A DNA stretch of 12,716 nt from contig NZ_JBFJVE010000076.1 of NCBI RefSeq assembly GCF_041624275.1, forward strand, positions 1 through 12,716. Reading direction: 5' to 3'. Under the pieces are notes generated by a model, which ran no database searches, was not told the origin of the DNA, and saw only the letters and a list, made by a program, of their open reading frames with translations. The DNA comes from Shimia sp041624275 (lineage in GTDB: Bacteria; Pseudomonadota; Alphaproteobacteria; Rhodobacterales; Rhodobacteraceae). The translations under genes were made by a program, and so were the position numbers. Below, piece after piece: positions 5,742 to 12,716 of the stretch (the first letter of the stretch is position 1; every line of letters begins with the position of its first letter).

Positions 5742-7034
5742 TCAGGCGGTGCGGGCGCCGTTGATCCAGACGTCGCGGATGGCGCGGTCATCGCCCATCA
5801 TGATGGTCGGGAACAGGGCCTCCCAGATGTCGTCGGCCCGCGCCGCGCGCTGGGCGATGGCCGGGGTCGAGGCCAGGTCGAGCACCACGATATCGGCCTC
5901 GTGACCGGGCAGAAGATTGCCGATCCGGTACTCCATGTGCAGCGCCGCCGCCGATCCGGCGGTGCCCAGCCACAGCAGCTGCGCCGGATGCAGCGGGTTG
6001 TGGCGCAGCTGGGCGATCTCGTAGGCGGCGGCCATGGTGCGCAGCATCGAAAAGCTCGATCCGCCGCCGGTGTCCGTGGCCAGCCCGACCCGCTGCCCCT
6101 CGGCGATCAGCCCGCCCATGTCGAACAGGCCCGAGCCGATGAAACTGTTCGAGGTCGGGCAGTGGATGATGCCGGCGCCGACCTCGCGCAGCCTGGCCCT
6201 TTCGCGCGCCTCGAGGTGGATGGCATGGCCGTATAGCCCCCTTTCGCCCAGCAGGCCGAAGGCCTCGTAGGTCTCGAGGTAGTCGCGGGCCTGCGGAAAC
6301 AGCGATTTCACCCAGTCGATTTCGTCAAGCTGCTCGCTGAGATGGGTCTGCATCAGGCATTCGGGGTGCTCGGCCCAGAGCGCCCCCAGCGCCGCAAGCT
6401 GGTCGGGGGTCGAGGTCGGCGAGAAGCGCGGCGTGATCGCATAGTCGAGCCGGCCGCGCCCGTGCCATTTCTCGATCAGCGCCTTGCTGTCGTCATAGGC
6501 CGACTGCGCCGTGTCGCGCAGCCCCTCGGGCGCGTTGCGGTCCATGCAGGTCTTGCCCGCCACCACCCGCTGGCCGCGCCGCTGCGCCTCGGCGAAGAAG
6601 GCCTCGACCGAGGTCGGGTGGATGGTGCAGTAGCTGACCATCGTCGTCACCCCCTGGGACCGGGTGAGGTCGAAGTAAAGCCGCGCGCATTCGGCGGCAT
6701 AGCCGGGGTCGCCAAAGCGCATCTCTTCGGGGAAGGTATAGCTGTTCAGCCAGTCGATCAGCCGCTTGCCCCACGAGGCGATGATCCCGGTCTGCGGATA
6801 GTGCACATGGGCGTCGACGAAACCGGCGCAGATCAGCCCGGCGCCATAGTCGCGAATCTCGGCGTCGGGATAGGCGTCGCGCAGCGCATCCGCCTCGTCC
6901 ACCGCCGCGATATGCCCGTCGCGGATCAGCACGCCGCCGCGTTCGCGGTAGTCGGCGACCTCGTCGACGGGGGCGCCGAAGGGGTTGCCGACAAAGCCCA
7001 GCGTCCGCCCCAGCAGTAGCGTTGCCCTGCTCAT
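5742..7034 (-). CDS. guaD: Guanine deaminase
   Basis: This cytosolic amidohydrolase-superfamily enzyme converts guanine to xanthine and ammonia, feeding purine catabolism. The 430-residue chain carries the zinc motif GFVDAHVHYPQ with H76 and H78, the substrate-binding TPRFSPTS (201-208), QTHLSE with H231 and E234, GHAIHL with H270, the guanine-deaminase signature HCPTSNSFIGSG (291-302), and TDTGGGSSFSML with the metal-binding D321. The last two motifs separate it from the related chlorohydrolases and cytosine deaminases. ATG at 7034-7032 has AGGAG at good spacing. It is monocistronic here: convergent with the BCCT gene and divergent from mgtE. The xanthine dehydrogenase and urate genes that often accompany it are not in the window. 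Confidence 0.95.
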   Translation of the reverse strand: MSRATLLLGRTLGFVGNPFGAPVDEVADYRERGGVLIRDGHIAAVDEADALRDAYPDAEIRDYGAGLICAGFVDAHVHYPQTGIIASWGKRLIDWLNSYTFPEEMRFGDPGYAAECARLYFDLTRSQGVTTMVSYCTIHPTSVEAFFAEAQRRGQRVVAGKTCMDRNAPEGLRDTAQSAYDDSKALIEKWHGRGRLDYAITPRFSPTSTPDQLAALGALWAEHPECLMQTHLSEQLDEIDWVKSLFPQARDYLETYEAFGLLGERGLYGHAIHLEARERARLREVGAGIIHCPTSNSFIGSGLFDMGGLIAEGQRVGLATDTGGGSSFSMLRTMAAAYEIAQLRHNPLHPAQLLWLGTAGSAAALHMEYRIGNLLPGHEADIVVLDLASTPAIAQRAARADDIWEALFPTIMMGDDRAIRDVWINGARTA

Positions 7035-7103
7035 GATCGTCTCCTGTTTGCACGCGCTCCAACCTAGGTCAGGATAATTGCGCTGTAAATCGTCCCCTCG
7101 GGA

Positions 7104-7133
7104 TTGAGTTCCGCCCCGGCTTTCCCCTATGGT
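7104..7133 (+). promoter_or_regulatory. Candidate promoter for mgtE and downstream genes
   Basis: TTGAGT (7104-7109) and TATGGT (7128-7133) are 18 bases apart on the plus strand, each matching the sigma-70 consensus at four of six positions. The predicted start near 7140 leaves about 22 bases before the mgtE ATG, including AGGAGG at 7149-7154. The whole guaD-mgtE divergent gap is 127 bases. Confidence 0.3.
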
Positions 7134-7161
7134 CCGGCCAGCCAGGACAGGAGGGTGCGTT

Positions 7162-8556
7162 ATGAGCCAACACGATGACCAGATCCCCCCCGAGGCCGAT
7201 CCCGAAGAGGTCGCCTACACGCTCGACCGGCGCACCATCGCGCTGATTCTCGAGGCGGTCGAGGATCGCGACGGCGCGGCGCTGAAGGCGCTGATGGACC
7301 CCCTCCACCCGGCCGATATCGCCGACCTTCTGGAACAGGTGACGACCCACGACCGGACCGAGCTGATCCGGCTCTATGACCGCGAGTTCGACGGCGAGAT
7401 CCTGTCGGAACTGGACGAAAGCCTGCGCGAAGAGGTGATCGAGCTCCTGCGCCCCGACGTGCTGGCCGAGGCGGTGCGCGAGCTGGAATCCGATGACGTG
7501 GTCGACCTTGTCGAGGATCTGGACGAGCCGCAGAAAAAGGCGATTCTCGGGCATCTGGAAGATGCCGACCGGGCGGCGGTGCAAAAGGCGCTGGCCTATC
7601 CCGAGGAATCCGCCGGCCGCCTGATGCAGCGCGAGACCGCCTGGGCGCCCGAGCACTGGAACGTCGGCCAGTGCATCGACTACCTGCGCAACGCCGAGGA
7701 CCTGCCCGAGCAGTTCTATCACGTGATTCTGGTCGATCCCAAGATGCGCCCGCTTGGCAATGTCACGCTGGGACGGATCATGGGCGCGCGCCGCGAGACC
7801 CTGCTGCGCGACATCATGGAAGAGATGTTCCGGGTCATCCCCGCGACCCAGGACGAAGAAGACGTCGCCTATGCCTTCAACCAGTATCACCTGATCTCGG
7901 CGCCGGTGGTCGACGAGAACGAGCGTCTGGTCGGGGTCATCACCATCGACGACGCCATGGCGGTGCTCGACGAGGAACACGAAGAAGACATCCTGCGCCT
8001 GGCCGGGGTCAGCAGCGAAGGCTCGCTCAGCGACCGGGTGGCGGAAACCGCGCGCCAGCGCTTTCCCTGGCTCGGGGTCAACCTGGTGACCGCGATCCTG
8101 GCCTCGGTGGTGATCGCGCTTTTCGAGGACACGATCGAGAGATTCGTGGCGCTGGCGGTGCTGATGCCGATCGTCGCCTCGATGGGCGGCAATGCCGGCA
8201 CCCAGTCGCTGACCGTGGCGGTGCGCGCCATCGCCACCCGCGACCTCACCGGCGCCAACCTGTGGCGGGTGATCCGCCGCGAGGTGCTGGTCGGGCTGGT
8301 CAACGGGCTGGCCTTTGCCGTCATCATGGGGGCGGTCGGCTTCCTGTGGTTCGACTCCTCCGGGCTCGGGGTGATCATCGCTGCCGCAATGATCGTCAAT
8401 CTGGTCGTTGCCGGGCTAGCCGGAACCGGGGTGCCGGTCCTACTGGACAAGATGGGTGTCGACCCGGCGCTGGCCTCGGGCGCGTTTGTCACCACGGTGA
8501 CCGATGTGGTGGGGTTCTTCGCCTTTCTCGGTCTCGCCTCGATGATGCTGGCCTGA
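7162..8556 (+). CDS. mgtE: Magnesium transporter MgtE
   Basis: MgtE is a homodimeric Mg2+-selective inner-membrane channel gated by its own cytosolic magnesium sensor. The 464 residues show the normal order: an acidic helical N domain (about 25-150, with LHPADIADLLE at 48-58), two CBS domains (about 155-275, with PLGNVTLGRIM and LVGVITIDDAM), a connecting plug helix region (276-305), and the membrane domain from about 305 with the signature MPIVASMGGNAGTQ (335-348) and DPALASGAFVTTVTDVVGFF, whose D448 corresponds to the essential pore aspartate. The frame is open 33 bases further upstream, but AGGAGG six bases before the ATG at 7162 fixes that start. The cyclo-ligase gene follows after nine bases, so the two are probably co-transcribed. 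No M-box riboswitch precedes it. Confidence 0.95.
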   Translation: MSQHDDQIPPEADPEEVAYTLDRRTIALILEAVEDRDGAALKALMDPLHPADIADLLEQVTTHDRTELIRLYDREFDGEILSELDESLREEVIELLRPDVLAEAVRELESDDVVDLVEDLDEPQKKAILGHLEDADRAAVQKALAYPEESAGRLMQRETAWAPEHWNVGQCIDYLRNAEDLPEQFYHVILVDPKMRPLGNVTLGRIMGARRETLLRDIMEEMFRVIPATQDEEDVAYAFNQYHLISAPVVDENERLVGVITIDDAMAVLDEEHEEDILRLAGVSSEGSLSDRVAETARQRFPWLGVNLVTAILASVVIALFEDTIERFVALAVLMPIVASMGGNAGTQSLTVAVRAIATRDLTGANLWRVIRREVLVGLVNGLAFAVIMGAVGFLWFDSSGLGVIIAAAMIVNLVVAGLAGTGVPVLLDKMGVDPALASGAFVTTVTDVVGFFAFLGLASMMLA

Positions 8557-8565
8557 GGGGAAGCG

Positions 8566-9120
8566 ATGCAACTGAGCGAAATCAAGGCGGCGGCGCGCAA
8601 GGCCGCCTTTGCCCGCCGCAAACAGGCCTTCGAGGCCGCCGGGCCCGGGCAGTCGGCGCATCTGAGCGCGGTTCTGGCGGGCTATCGCGGCGTGCCGCTG
8701 TCGGGTTTCCTGCCGATCCGCACCGAGATCGACCCGGTGCCCGCCATGGCCGAGGCCGCCGCCCATGGCCCGGTCGGGGTGCCGGTGATCCAGGGTGCCG
8801 GGCAGGCGCTGAAATTCTCGCGCTGGGAGCCGGAGGCGCGCCTGCGCGACGGGCCCTTCGGCGCCGCGGTGCCGCTGGTGGATGACTTCTTCGAGCCGGA
8901 AATCCTGATCGTGCCGCTGGTGGCCTTCGACGCCCGCGGCGGCCGCCTTGGCTATGGTGGCGGTTTTTACGACCGCACCCTCGAGAGGCTGCGCGGCAAG
9001 CGGGCGACGCTGGCGATCGGCTTTGCCTTCGACGCCCAGGAGGCCGAGAATCTACCGCTGGAGCCCACCGACCAGCCGCTGGACATGATCGTCACCGAAA
9101 GCGGCGTACGCGGTTTCTGA
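8566..9120 (+). CDS. ygfA: 5-formyltetrahydrofolate cyclo-ligase (5,10-methenyltetrahydrofolate synthetase)
   Basis: This cytosolic enzyme uses Mg-ATP to convert 5-formyltetrahydrofolate to 5,10-methenyltetrahydrofolate, recycling a folate form that inhibits other folate enzymes. The 184-residue length is normal. Recognisable parts are the lysine/arginine-rich N-terminal helix (RKAAFARRKQAF, 11-22), SGFLPIRTEID (46-56), KFSRWEPE (83-90), GPFGAAVP (96-103) and the C-terminal signature LVAFDARGGRLGYGGGFYDR (118-137), then LDMIVTESG. ATG at 8566 has GAGGGGA upstream, overlapping the mgtE stop region. The sequence is followed by a strong hairpin (9122-9144), so this is probably the end of the mgtE transcript. 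6S RNA, often beside this gene in proteobacteria, is not present on its 5' side here. Confidence 0.95.
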   Translation: MQLSEIKAAARKAAFARRKQAFEAAGPGQSAHLSAVLAGYRGVPLSGFLPIRTEIDPVPAMAEAAAHGPVGVPVIQGAGQALKFSRWEPEARLRDGPFGAAVPLVDDFFEPEILIVPLVAFDARGGRLGYGGGFYDRTLERLRGKRATLAIGFAFDAQEAENLPLEPTDQPLDMIVTESGVRGF

Positions 9121-9121
9121 T

Positions 9122-9146
9122 CAAGCGCTTTGCCAAAGCGCTTGGC
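9122..9146 (+). terminator. Strong hairpin after the cyclo-ligase gene, with an alternative fold
   Basis: CAAGCGCTTT (9122-9131) and AAAGCGCTTG (9135-9144) form a perfect ten-base stem with the loop GCC, starting two bases after the stop codon. An overlapping stem, GCCAA (9132-9136) with TTGGC (9142-9146), would exclude the first, but it is weaker. TATTTTTGG follows 14 bases later rather than directly, so this is not a textbook intrinsic terminator, but a 3'-end role is likely. Confidence 0.6.
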
Positions 9147-9155
9147 CTGCGGCGC

Positions 9156-9178
9156 GAGTATTTTTGGCAAGATGAAAC
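9156..9178 (+). repeat. Copy 2 of the TATTTTTGGCAAGA gene-end motif
   Basis: GAGTATTTTTGGCAAGATG begins at 9156. It shares TATTTTTGGCAAGA exactly with 2335-2348 and, like that copy, follows a hairpin after a stop codon. An inverted, diverged copy faces it at 9191-9213. Confidence 0.6.
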
Positions 9179-9190
9179 AGGGGCGCAAAG

Positions 9191-9213
9191 ACTTCATCTC
9201 GCCGCAAATACTC
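9191..9213 (-). repeat. Copy 3 of the gene-end motif, inverted
   Basis: Read on the minus strand, 9213-9191 gives GAGTATTTGCGGCGAGATGAA, differing from the 9156 copy at only three of the first 21 positions. The two copies are separated by 12 bases (9179-9190) and could pair in a transcript into an imperfect stem of over 20 bases. Confidence 0.55.
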
Positions 9214-9269
9214 AAAGAAAATGCATCGCCTCTTGTCCGGGCGCCGCGAAGGCGATACGCCATCTCGTC

Positions 9270-10088
9270 ATGAAAATACTGTTTCTCGGTGATGTCATGG
9301 GGCGCGCGGGGCGTGCCGCCATCAAGGAAAACCTGCCCCGGCTGCGCGAAGAATGGCGGCTCGATTTCGTCGTCGTCAACGGCGAGAATGCCTCCAACGG
9401 CATGGGGCTCAGCGGCGATCACGCCAAGGGGCTGCTGGACGCCGGCGCCGATTGCATCACGCTGGGGGATCATGCCTTCGACCAGAAGGACATGATGCAG
9501 TTCATCCAGACCGAGCCGCGCATCATCCGCCCCGAGAACTATGCCCATGGCGATGTGCCGGGGCGCGGCTACCGGGTTTTTGAGGCGCGCGGCGGACGCC
9601 GGGTGCTGGTGGCGCAGCTGCTGGGGCAGGTGTTCATGAAACGCCCCTTCGACGATCCGTTTTCGGCCGCCGACCAGATCCTGCGCAAACATCCGCGCGG
9701 CGGCATGGTGCAGGCCTCGATCATCGACATCCATTGCGAGGCGACCTCGGAAAAGATGGGCATGGGGCATTTCTGCGACGGGCGCGCCAGCCTCGTGGTC
9801 GGCACCCATACCCATGTGCCCACCGCCGATACCCAGATCCTGCCGGGCGGCACCGCTTTTCAGTCCGATGCCGGCATGTGCGGCGATTACAATTCGGTGA
9901 TCGGCATGGAAAAGACCGAGCCGATGCGCCGTTTCGTCACCGGCATGCCCAAGAGCCGTTTCACCCCGGCACTGGGCGAGGCGACCCTGGCCGGGGTCTA
10001 TGTCGAGACCGACGATCGCAGCGGCCAGGCCATGCGCATCGAGATGGTGCGCCGGGGCGGGCGGCTGAGCCCGGCCGGACCGGCCTGA
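9270..10088 (+). CDS. YmdB/TIGR00282-family metallophosphoesterase
   Basis: A 272-residue cytosolic member of the calcineurin-like family related to Bacillus YmdB, which hydrolyses 2',3'-cyclic nucleotides and affects RNA turnover and multicellular behaviour. The binuclear metal site is visible: LGDVMG with D8, VNGENASNG with E39 and N40, LGDHAFDQ (65-72) with H68, IIDIHCEATSEK with H155, and GTHTHVPTADTQ with H180 and H182. GDYNSVIGME (205-214) is also typical. In the GNH motif the usual asparagine is an aspartate (D67). The ATG at 9270 gives the family start MKILFLGDVMG, but it has no good Shine-Dalgarno sequence: the nearest AAGG is 17 bases away, and a small GGCG-ATA-CGCC hairpin lies between. 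The DMT transporter follows seven bases after the stop. The substrate in this lineage is unproven. Confidence 0.9.
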   Translation: MKILFLGDVMGRAGRAAIKENLPRLREEWRLDFVVVNGENASNGMGLSGDHAKGLLDAGADCITLGDHAFDQKDMMQFIQTEPRIIRPENYAHGDVPGRGYRVFEARGGRRVLVAQLLGQVFMKRPFDDPFSAADQILRKHPRGGMVQASIIDIHCEATSEKMGMGHFCDGRASLVVGTHTHVPTADTQILPGGTAFQSDAGMCGDYNSVIGMEKTEPMRRFVTGMPKSRFTPALGEATLAGVYVETDDRSGQAMRIEMVRRGGRLSPAGPA

Positions 10089-10095
10089 CGGCGCC

Positions 10096-10992
10096 GTGGC
10101 GGGGCTGCGCTTTCCGGCGGTGCTTCTCGGGCTCGGCGCCGGCTGGGGGCTGACCCAGCCGCTGACCAAGATCGCCGTCAGCGACGGCTACCTGCCGCTG
10201 GGGCTGATCTTCTGGCAGCTGGTGATCGGGGCGCTGGTGCTGGCGGTTCTGCGGCTGGCGACCGGCCGGTCGCTCGCCCTGCCGTGGCGCAGGCTGTGGT
10301 TCTTTCTCCTGATTGCGCTTCTCGGCACGGTGCTGCCCAATTCCTTTTCCTATCGCGCGGCGGCCTTCCTGCCCTCGGGGGTGATGTCGGTGGTGATCTC
10401 GCTGGTGCCGATCTGCGCCTTTCCCATCGCCCTGTTGCTGGGCACCGACCGTTTCGGCCTGCGGCGGCTTGCCGGGCTGCTTCTGGGGCTGGCCGGGGTG
10501 GTGATTCTGGCCGCCCCCGAGAGCCTGCCGGATCCGGCGATGGTGCTTTGGATCCCGGTCGCGATGGTGGCGCCGCTGTGCTATGCGCTCGAGGGCAACC
10601 TGGTGGCGCGCTGGGGCATGCAGGGGCTGGGGCCCGGCCAGGTGCTGTTCGGCGCCTCGGTGGTGGGGGCGGTGGTGGCGCTGCCGCTGGCGCTGGCCTC
10701 GGGGCAGTTCATCGACCCGCGCACCGACTGGGCGGCGCCGGAATATGCGCTGGTGGCCGCCTCGGTGATCCATGTGCTGGTCTATACCGGCTATGTCTGG
10801 CTGGTCGACCGGGCGGGATCGGTCTTTGCGGCGCAGGTCGCCTATGTGGTCACCGGGGCCGGGGTCATATGGGCGATGCTGCTGCTGGGCGAGCGCTATT
10901 CGCTGTGGATTTGGGCAGCGATGGCGCTGATCGCGCTTGGCATGGCACTGGTGCAGCCGCGCCGCGCCAATCAGCTTGCTGAGGGGCGGTGA
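10096..10992 (+). CDS. DMT-superfamily (EamA) transporter
   Basis: A 298-residue inner-membrane protein with about ten hydrophobic segments in two EamA repeats. The first spans roughly residues 5-140, with the WGLTQPLTKIA start, ALLGTVLPNSFSYRAAAFLPSG (74-95) and LAGVVILA. The second spans about 150-287, with an ALEGNLVARWG segment and YVVTGAGVIWAMLLLGERYS (250-269), the typical penultimate helix with its conserved glutamate. Such proteins export or import small metabolites, amino acids or nucleobase-like compounds; the substrate cannot be told from sequence. The start is GTG at 10096, seven bases after the phosphoesterase stop and without a clear Shine-Dalgarno site, so translation may be coupled. 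It probably shares the ymdB-like transcript. Confidence 0.88.
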   Translation: MAGLRFPAVLLGLGAGWGLTQPLTKIAVSDGYLPLGLIFWQLVIGALVLAVLRLATGRSLALPWRRLWFFLLIALLGTVLPNSFSYRAAAFLPSGVMSVVISLVPICAFPIALLLGTDRFGLRRLAGLLLGLAGVVILAAPESLPDPAMVLWIPVAMVAPLCYALEGNLVARWGMQGLGPGQVLFGASVVGAVVALPLALASGQFIDPRTDWAAPEYALVAASVIHVLVYTGYVWLVDRAGSVFAAQVAYVVTGAGVIWAMLLLGERYSLWIWAAMALIALGMALVQPRRANQLAEGR

Positions 10993-11034
10993 TTGCGCAA
11001 GAATACCTGCACAGACTAACTGGGACGGGCTTGC

Positions 11035-12716
11035 ATGCTCCAATATTTCGATGTTTCGCAGACCGCGCAGGCCGTGATCGCGCTGGGCGTGGTGGTTGCC
11101 ATGTTCGTCCTGTTCATGCGCGAGGCCTATCCGGCCGAGGTGGTGGCGATCACCGGCGCCTCGGTGCTGCTGGCGCTGGGGCTTCTGCCCTATGAGCAGG
11201 CGCTGGAGGTGCTGGCCAACCCGGCGCCCTGGACCATCGTCGCCATGTTCATCGTCATGGGGGCGCTGGTGCGCACCGGGGCGCTTGACTGGTTCACCCA
11301 GCTCGCCGAATCCCAGGCCGACCGCAGCCCGGCGATCGCCATCGGGGCGCTGATGGCCTTCGTCATGTTCGCCTCGGCCTTCGTCAACAACACCCCGGTG
11401 GTGGTGGTGATGATCCCGGTCTTTGTCCAGCTGGGGCGCAAGCTCAGGATCTCGGCCAGCAAGCTGTTGATTCCGCTGTCCTATGCGGCGATTCTCGGCG
11501 GCTGCCTGACGCTGATCGGAACCTCGACCAACCTGCTGGTCGACGGGGTGGCGCGGGCGCGTGGCCTGGCGGCGTTTTCGATCTTCGAAGTCACCCCGCT
11601 GGCGGTGATCCTTGCCGTCTGGGGGGCGCTCTACCTGCGTTTCATCGCCCCGCGCCTGCTGCCCGACCGCGACAGCATGGCCGACCTCCTGTCGGACAAA
11701 TCGGCCAAGAAATTCTTTACCGAGGCGGTGATTCCGCCGGATTCCAACCTCATCGGCCGCGAGGTGACCTCGGTGCAGCTGTTCAAGCGCGAGGGCGTGC
11801 GGCTGGTCGACGTGATCCGCGGCGATGCCTCGCTGAGGCGCAACTTGCAGGGGGTGATGTTCGAGGTCGGCGACCGGGTGGTGCTGCGCACCAAGATGAC
11901 CGAGCTTCTGAGCCTGCAGCGCGACAAGAGCCTGAAGCGGGTCGATCAGGTCTCGGCGGTCGAGACCACCACCGTCGAGGCGCTGATCACCCCCAACTGC
12001 AAGATGGTCGGCCGCCGGCTGGGCGACATGCGGCTGCGCCGCCGCTTTGGCGTCTATCCGATCGCCGCCCATCGCCGCGACAGGAACATCGGCCGCCAGC
12101 TCGACGATCTGGTGGTGCAGGCCGGCGATACGCTGCTGCTCGAGGGGGCGCCCGAGGATATCCAGCGCCTGGCGGCCGAGATGAACCTTCTGGATGTCTC
12201 CAAGCCCACCGACCGCGCCTATCGGCGCAGCCATGCGCCGGTGGCGGTGCTGGCGCTGGGCGCGGTCGTGGTATTGGCCGCGCTCGGGGTGGCGCCGCTG
12301 CTGCTGCTGGCGATCATTGCCATGGCGGCGATCTTTCTGACCCGCTGCATCGACAGCGACGAGGCCTTCGGCTTCGTCGACGGGCGGCTGCTGGCGCTGA
12401 TTTTCGCCATGCTGAGCGTCGGCGCGGCGCTGGAAAGCTCGGGGGCGGTCGAGATCATCGTGCAGGGGCTGGCCCCCTTCCTCAGCGATCAGTCGCCCTT
12501 CGTGGTGATCTGGTCGCTGTATCTTCTGACCTCGATCCTGACCGAGCTGGTGTCGAACAATGCCGTGGCGGTGGTGATCACGCCGATCGCCATCGGGCTG
12601 GCCTCGGCGATGGGAATCGATCCACGCCCGCTGGTGGTGGCGGTGATGGTGGCCGCCTCGGCCTCATTCGCGACGCCGATCGGCTATCAGACCAACATGA
12701 TGGTCGATGGCCCCGG
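11035..12716 (+). CDS. SLC13/DASS-type anion permease with two RCK_C domains (3' end outside window)
   Basis: The frame is open from ATG 11035 to the window edge: 560 codons plus two bases. The protein is an inner-membrane anion symporter of the CitMHS/DASS type, with two membrane halves around a cytosolic insert. Half one (about 10-205) carries FVNNTPVVVVMIPVF (116-130) and GTSTNLLVDG (162-171). Half two (about 400-560) carries LVSNNAVAVVITP (505-517) and ATPIGYQTN (546-554), the mirrored ion- and substrate-binding loops. Between them are two RCK_C (TrkA_C) domains, about 235-292 (NLIGREV..FEVGDRVVLR) and 320-388 (VGRRLGD..VQAGDTLLLEG). Relatives are about 590 residues, so roughly 30 residues are missing. 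Possible substrates include sulfate, dicarboxylates or other divalent anions. It lies 42 bases after the DMT gene; only a weak GGGACGGG precedes its ATG. Confidence 0.92.
   Translation, partial: MLQYFDVSQTAQAVIALGVVVAMFVLFMREAYPAEVVAITGASVLLALGLLPYEQALEVLANPAPWTIVAMFIVMGALVRTGALDWFTQLAESQADRSPAIAIGALMAFVMFASAFVNNTPVVVVMIPVFVQLGRKLRISASKLLIPLSYAAILGGCLTLIGTSTNLLVDGVARARGLAAFSIFEVTPLAVILAVWGALYLRFIAPRLLPDRDSMADLLSDKSAKKFFTEAVIPPDSNLIGREVTSVQLFKREGVRLVDVIRGDASLRRNLQGVMFEVGDRVVLRTKMTELLSLQRDKSLKRVDQVSAVETTTVEALITPNCKMVGRRLGDMRLRRRFGVYPIAAHRRDRNIGRQLDDLVVQAGDTLLLEGAPEDIQRLAAEMNLLDVSKPTDRAYRRSHAPVAVLALGAVVVLAALGVAPLLLLAIIAMAAIFLTRCIDSDEAFGFVDGRLLALIFAMLSVGAALESSGAVEIIVQGLAPFLSDQSPFVVIWSLYLLTSILTELVSNNAVAVVITPIAIGLASAMGIDPRPLVVAVMVAASASFATPIGYQTNMMVDGP

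Noticed and set aside
7035..7161. M-box (magnesium) riboswitch before mgtE
   Set aside because: The gap is too short and I see no matching helices.
8557..8565. 6S RNA beside the 5-formyltetrahydrofolate cyclo-ligase gene
   Set aside because: The gap to mgtE is nine bases, and the downstream gap of 149 bases lacks the long bulged 6S rod structure.
9961..12234. Minus-strand open frame of 757 codons opposite the phosphoesterase, DMT and SLC13 genes
   Set aside because: It crosses three well-supported genes, its translation is rich in His, Gln, Arg, Gly and Pro with no domain pattern, and long antisense frames are expected in high-GC DNA. The true genes have coherent membrane segments and motifs.
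1..12716. Mobile elements, CRISPR arrays, tRNA or defence genes
   Set aside because: No transposase or integrase motifs, no regularly spaced repeats, no tRNA-like cloverleaf and no composition break were seen on reading either strand.

Overview
The window is high-GC DNA with strongly GC-biased third codon positions, short intergenic gaps and alphaproteobacterial gene content. The his gene arrangement, the YqaA/DUF2867 pair between hisA and hisF, and the gene-end motif TATTTTTGGCAAGA all suggest the Rhodobacteraceae/Paracoccaceae (Rhodobacterales). That placement is inference from protein flavour and layout; there is no rRNA here.

Layout. (1) Positions 1-3613 hold the late histidine-biosynthesis genes, all on the minus strand. 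Transcription order is hisB-hisH, then (after an opposite-strand gene) hisA, DUF2867, a YqaA-type membrane protein, and the first ten codons of hisF at the left edge. The intruder, at 1846-2232 on the plus strand, is a small exported DUF2147 protein. It separates hisBH from hisA and converges on hisH. (2) At 3845-5680 (+) is a BCCT-family osmolyte transporter, convergent with guanine deaminase guaD (5742-7034, -). A perfect 9-bp hairpin lies between them. (3) From 7162 to the right edge everything is on the plus strand: mgtE (Mg2+ channel), 5-formyltetrahydrofolate cyclo-ligase, a YmdB/TIGR00282 metallophosphoesterase, a DMT/EamA transporter and an SLC13-type anion permease with two RCK_C domains. 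The last gene is cut by the window end.

How the genes work together. HisH and HisF form the imidazole-glycerol-phosphate synthase, fed by HisA, and HisB takes its product onward. Guanine deaminase recovers purine nitrogen. The remaining genes are housekeeping transport and folate or nucleotide functions with no obvious shared pathway.

Overall this is an ordinary core-genome region. I see no tRNA, rRNA, CRISPR array, insertion sequence, prophage or toxin/defence locus, and no convincing new system. The points most worth a second look are a sigma-54-like GG-N10-GC site before the DUF2147 gene, three copies of a conserved motif at gene ends (two facing each other), altered Trp-box residues in the BCCT carrier, and the YqaA/DUF2867 insertion in the his cluster. 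No gap exceeds 300 bases; the largest is 3614-3844.
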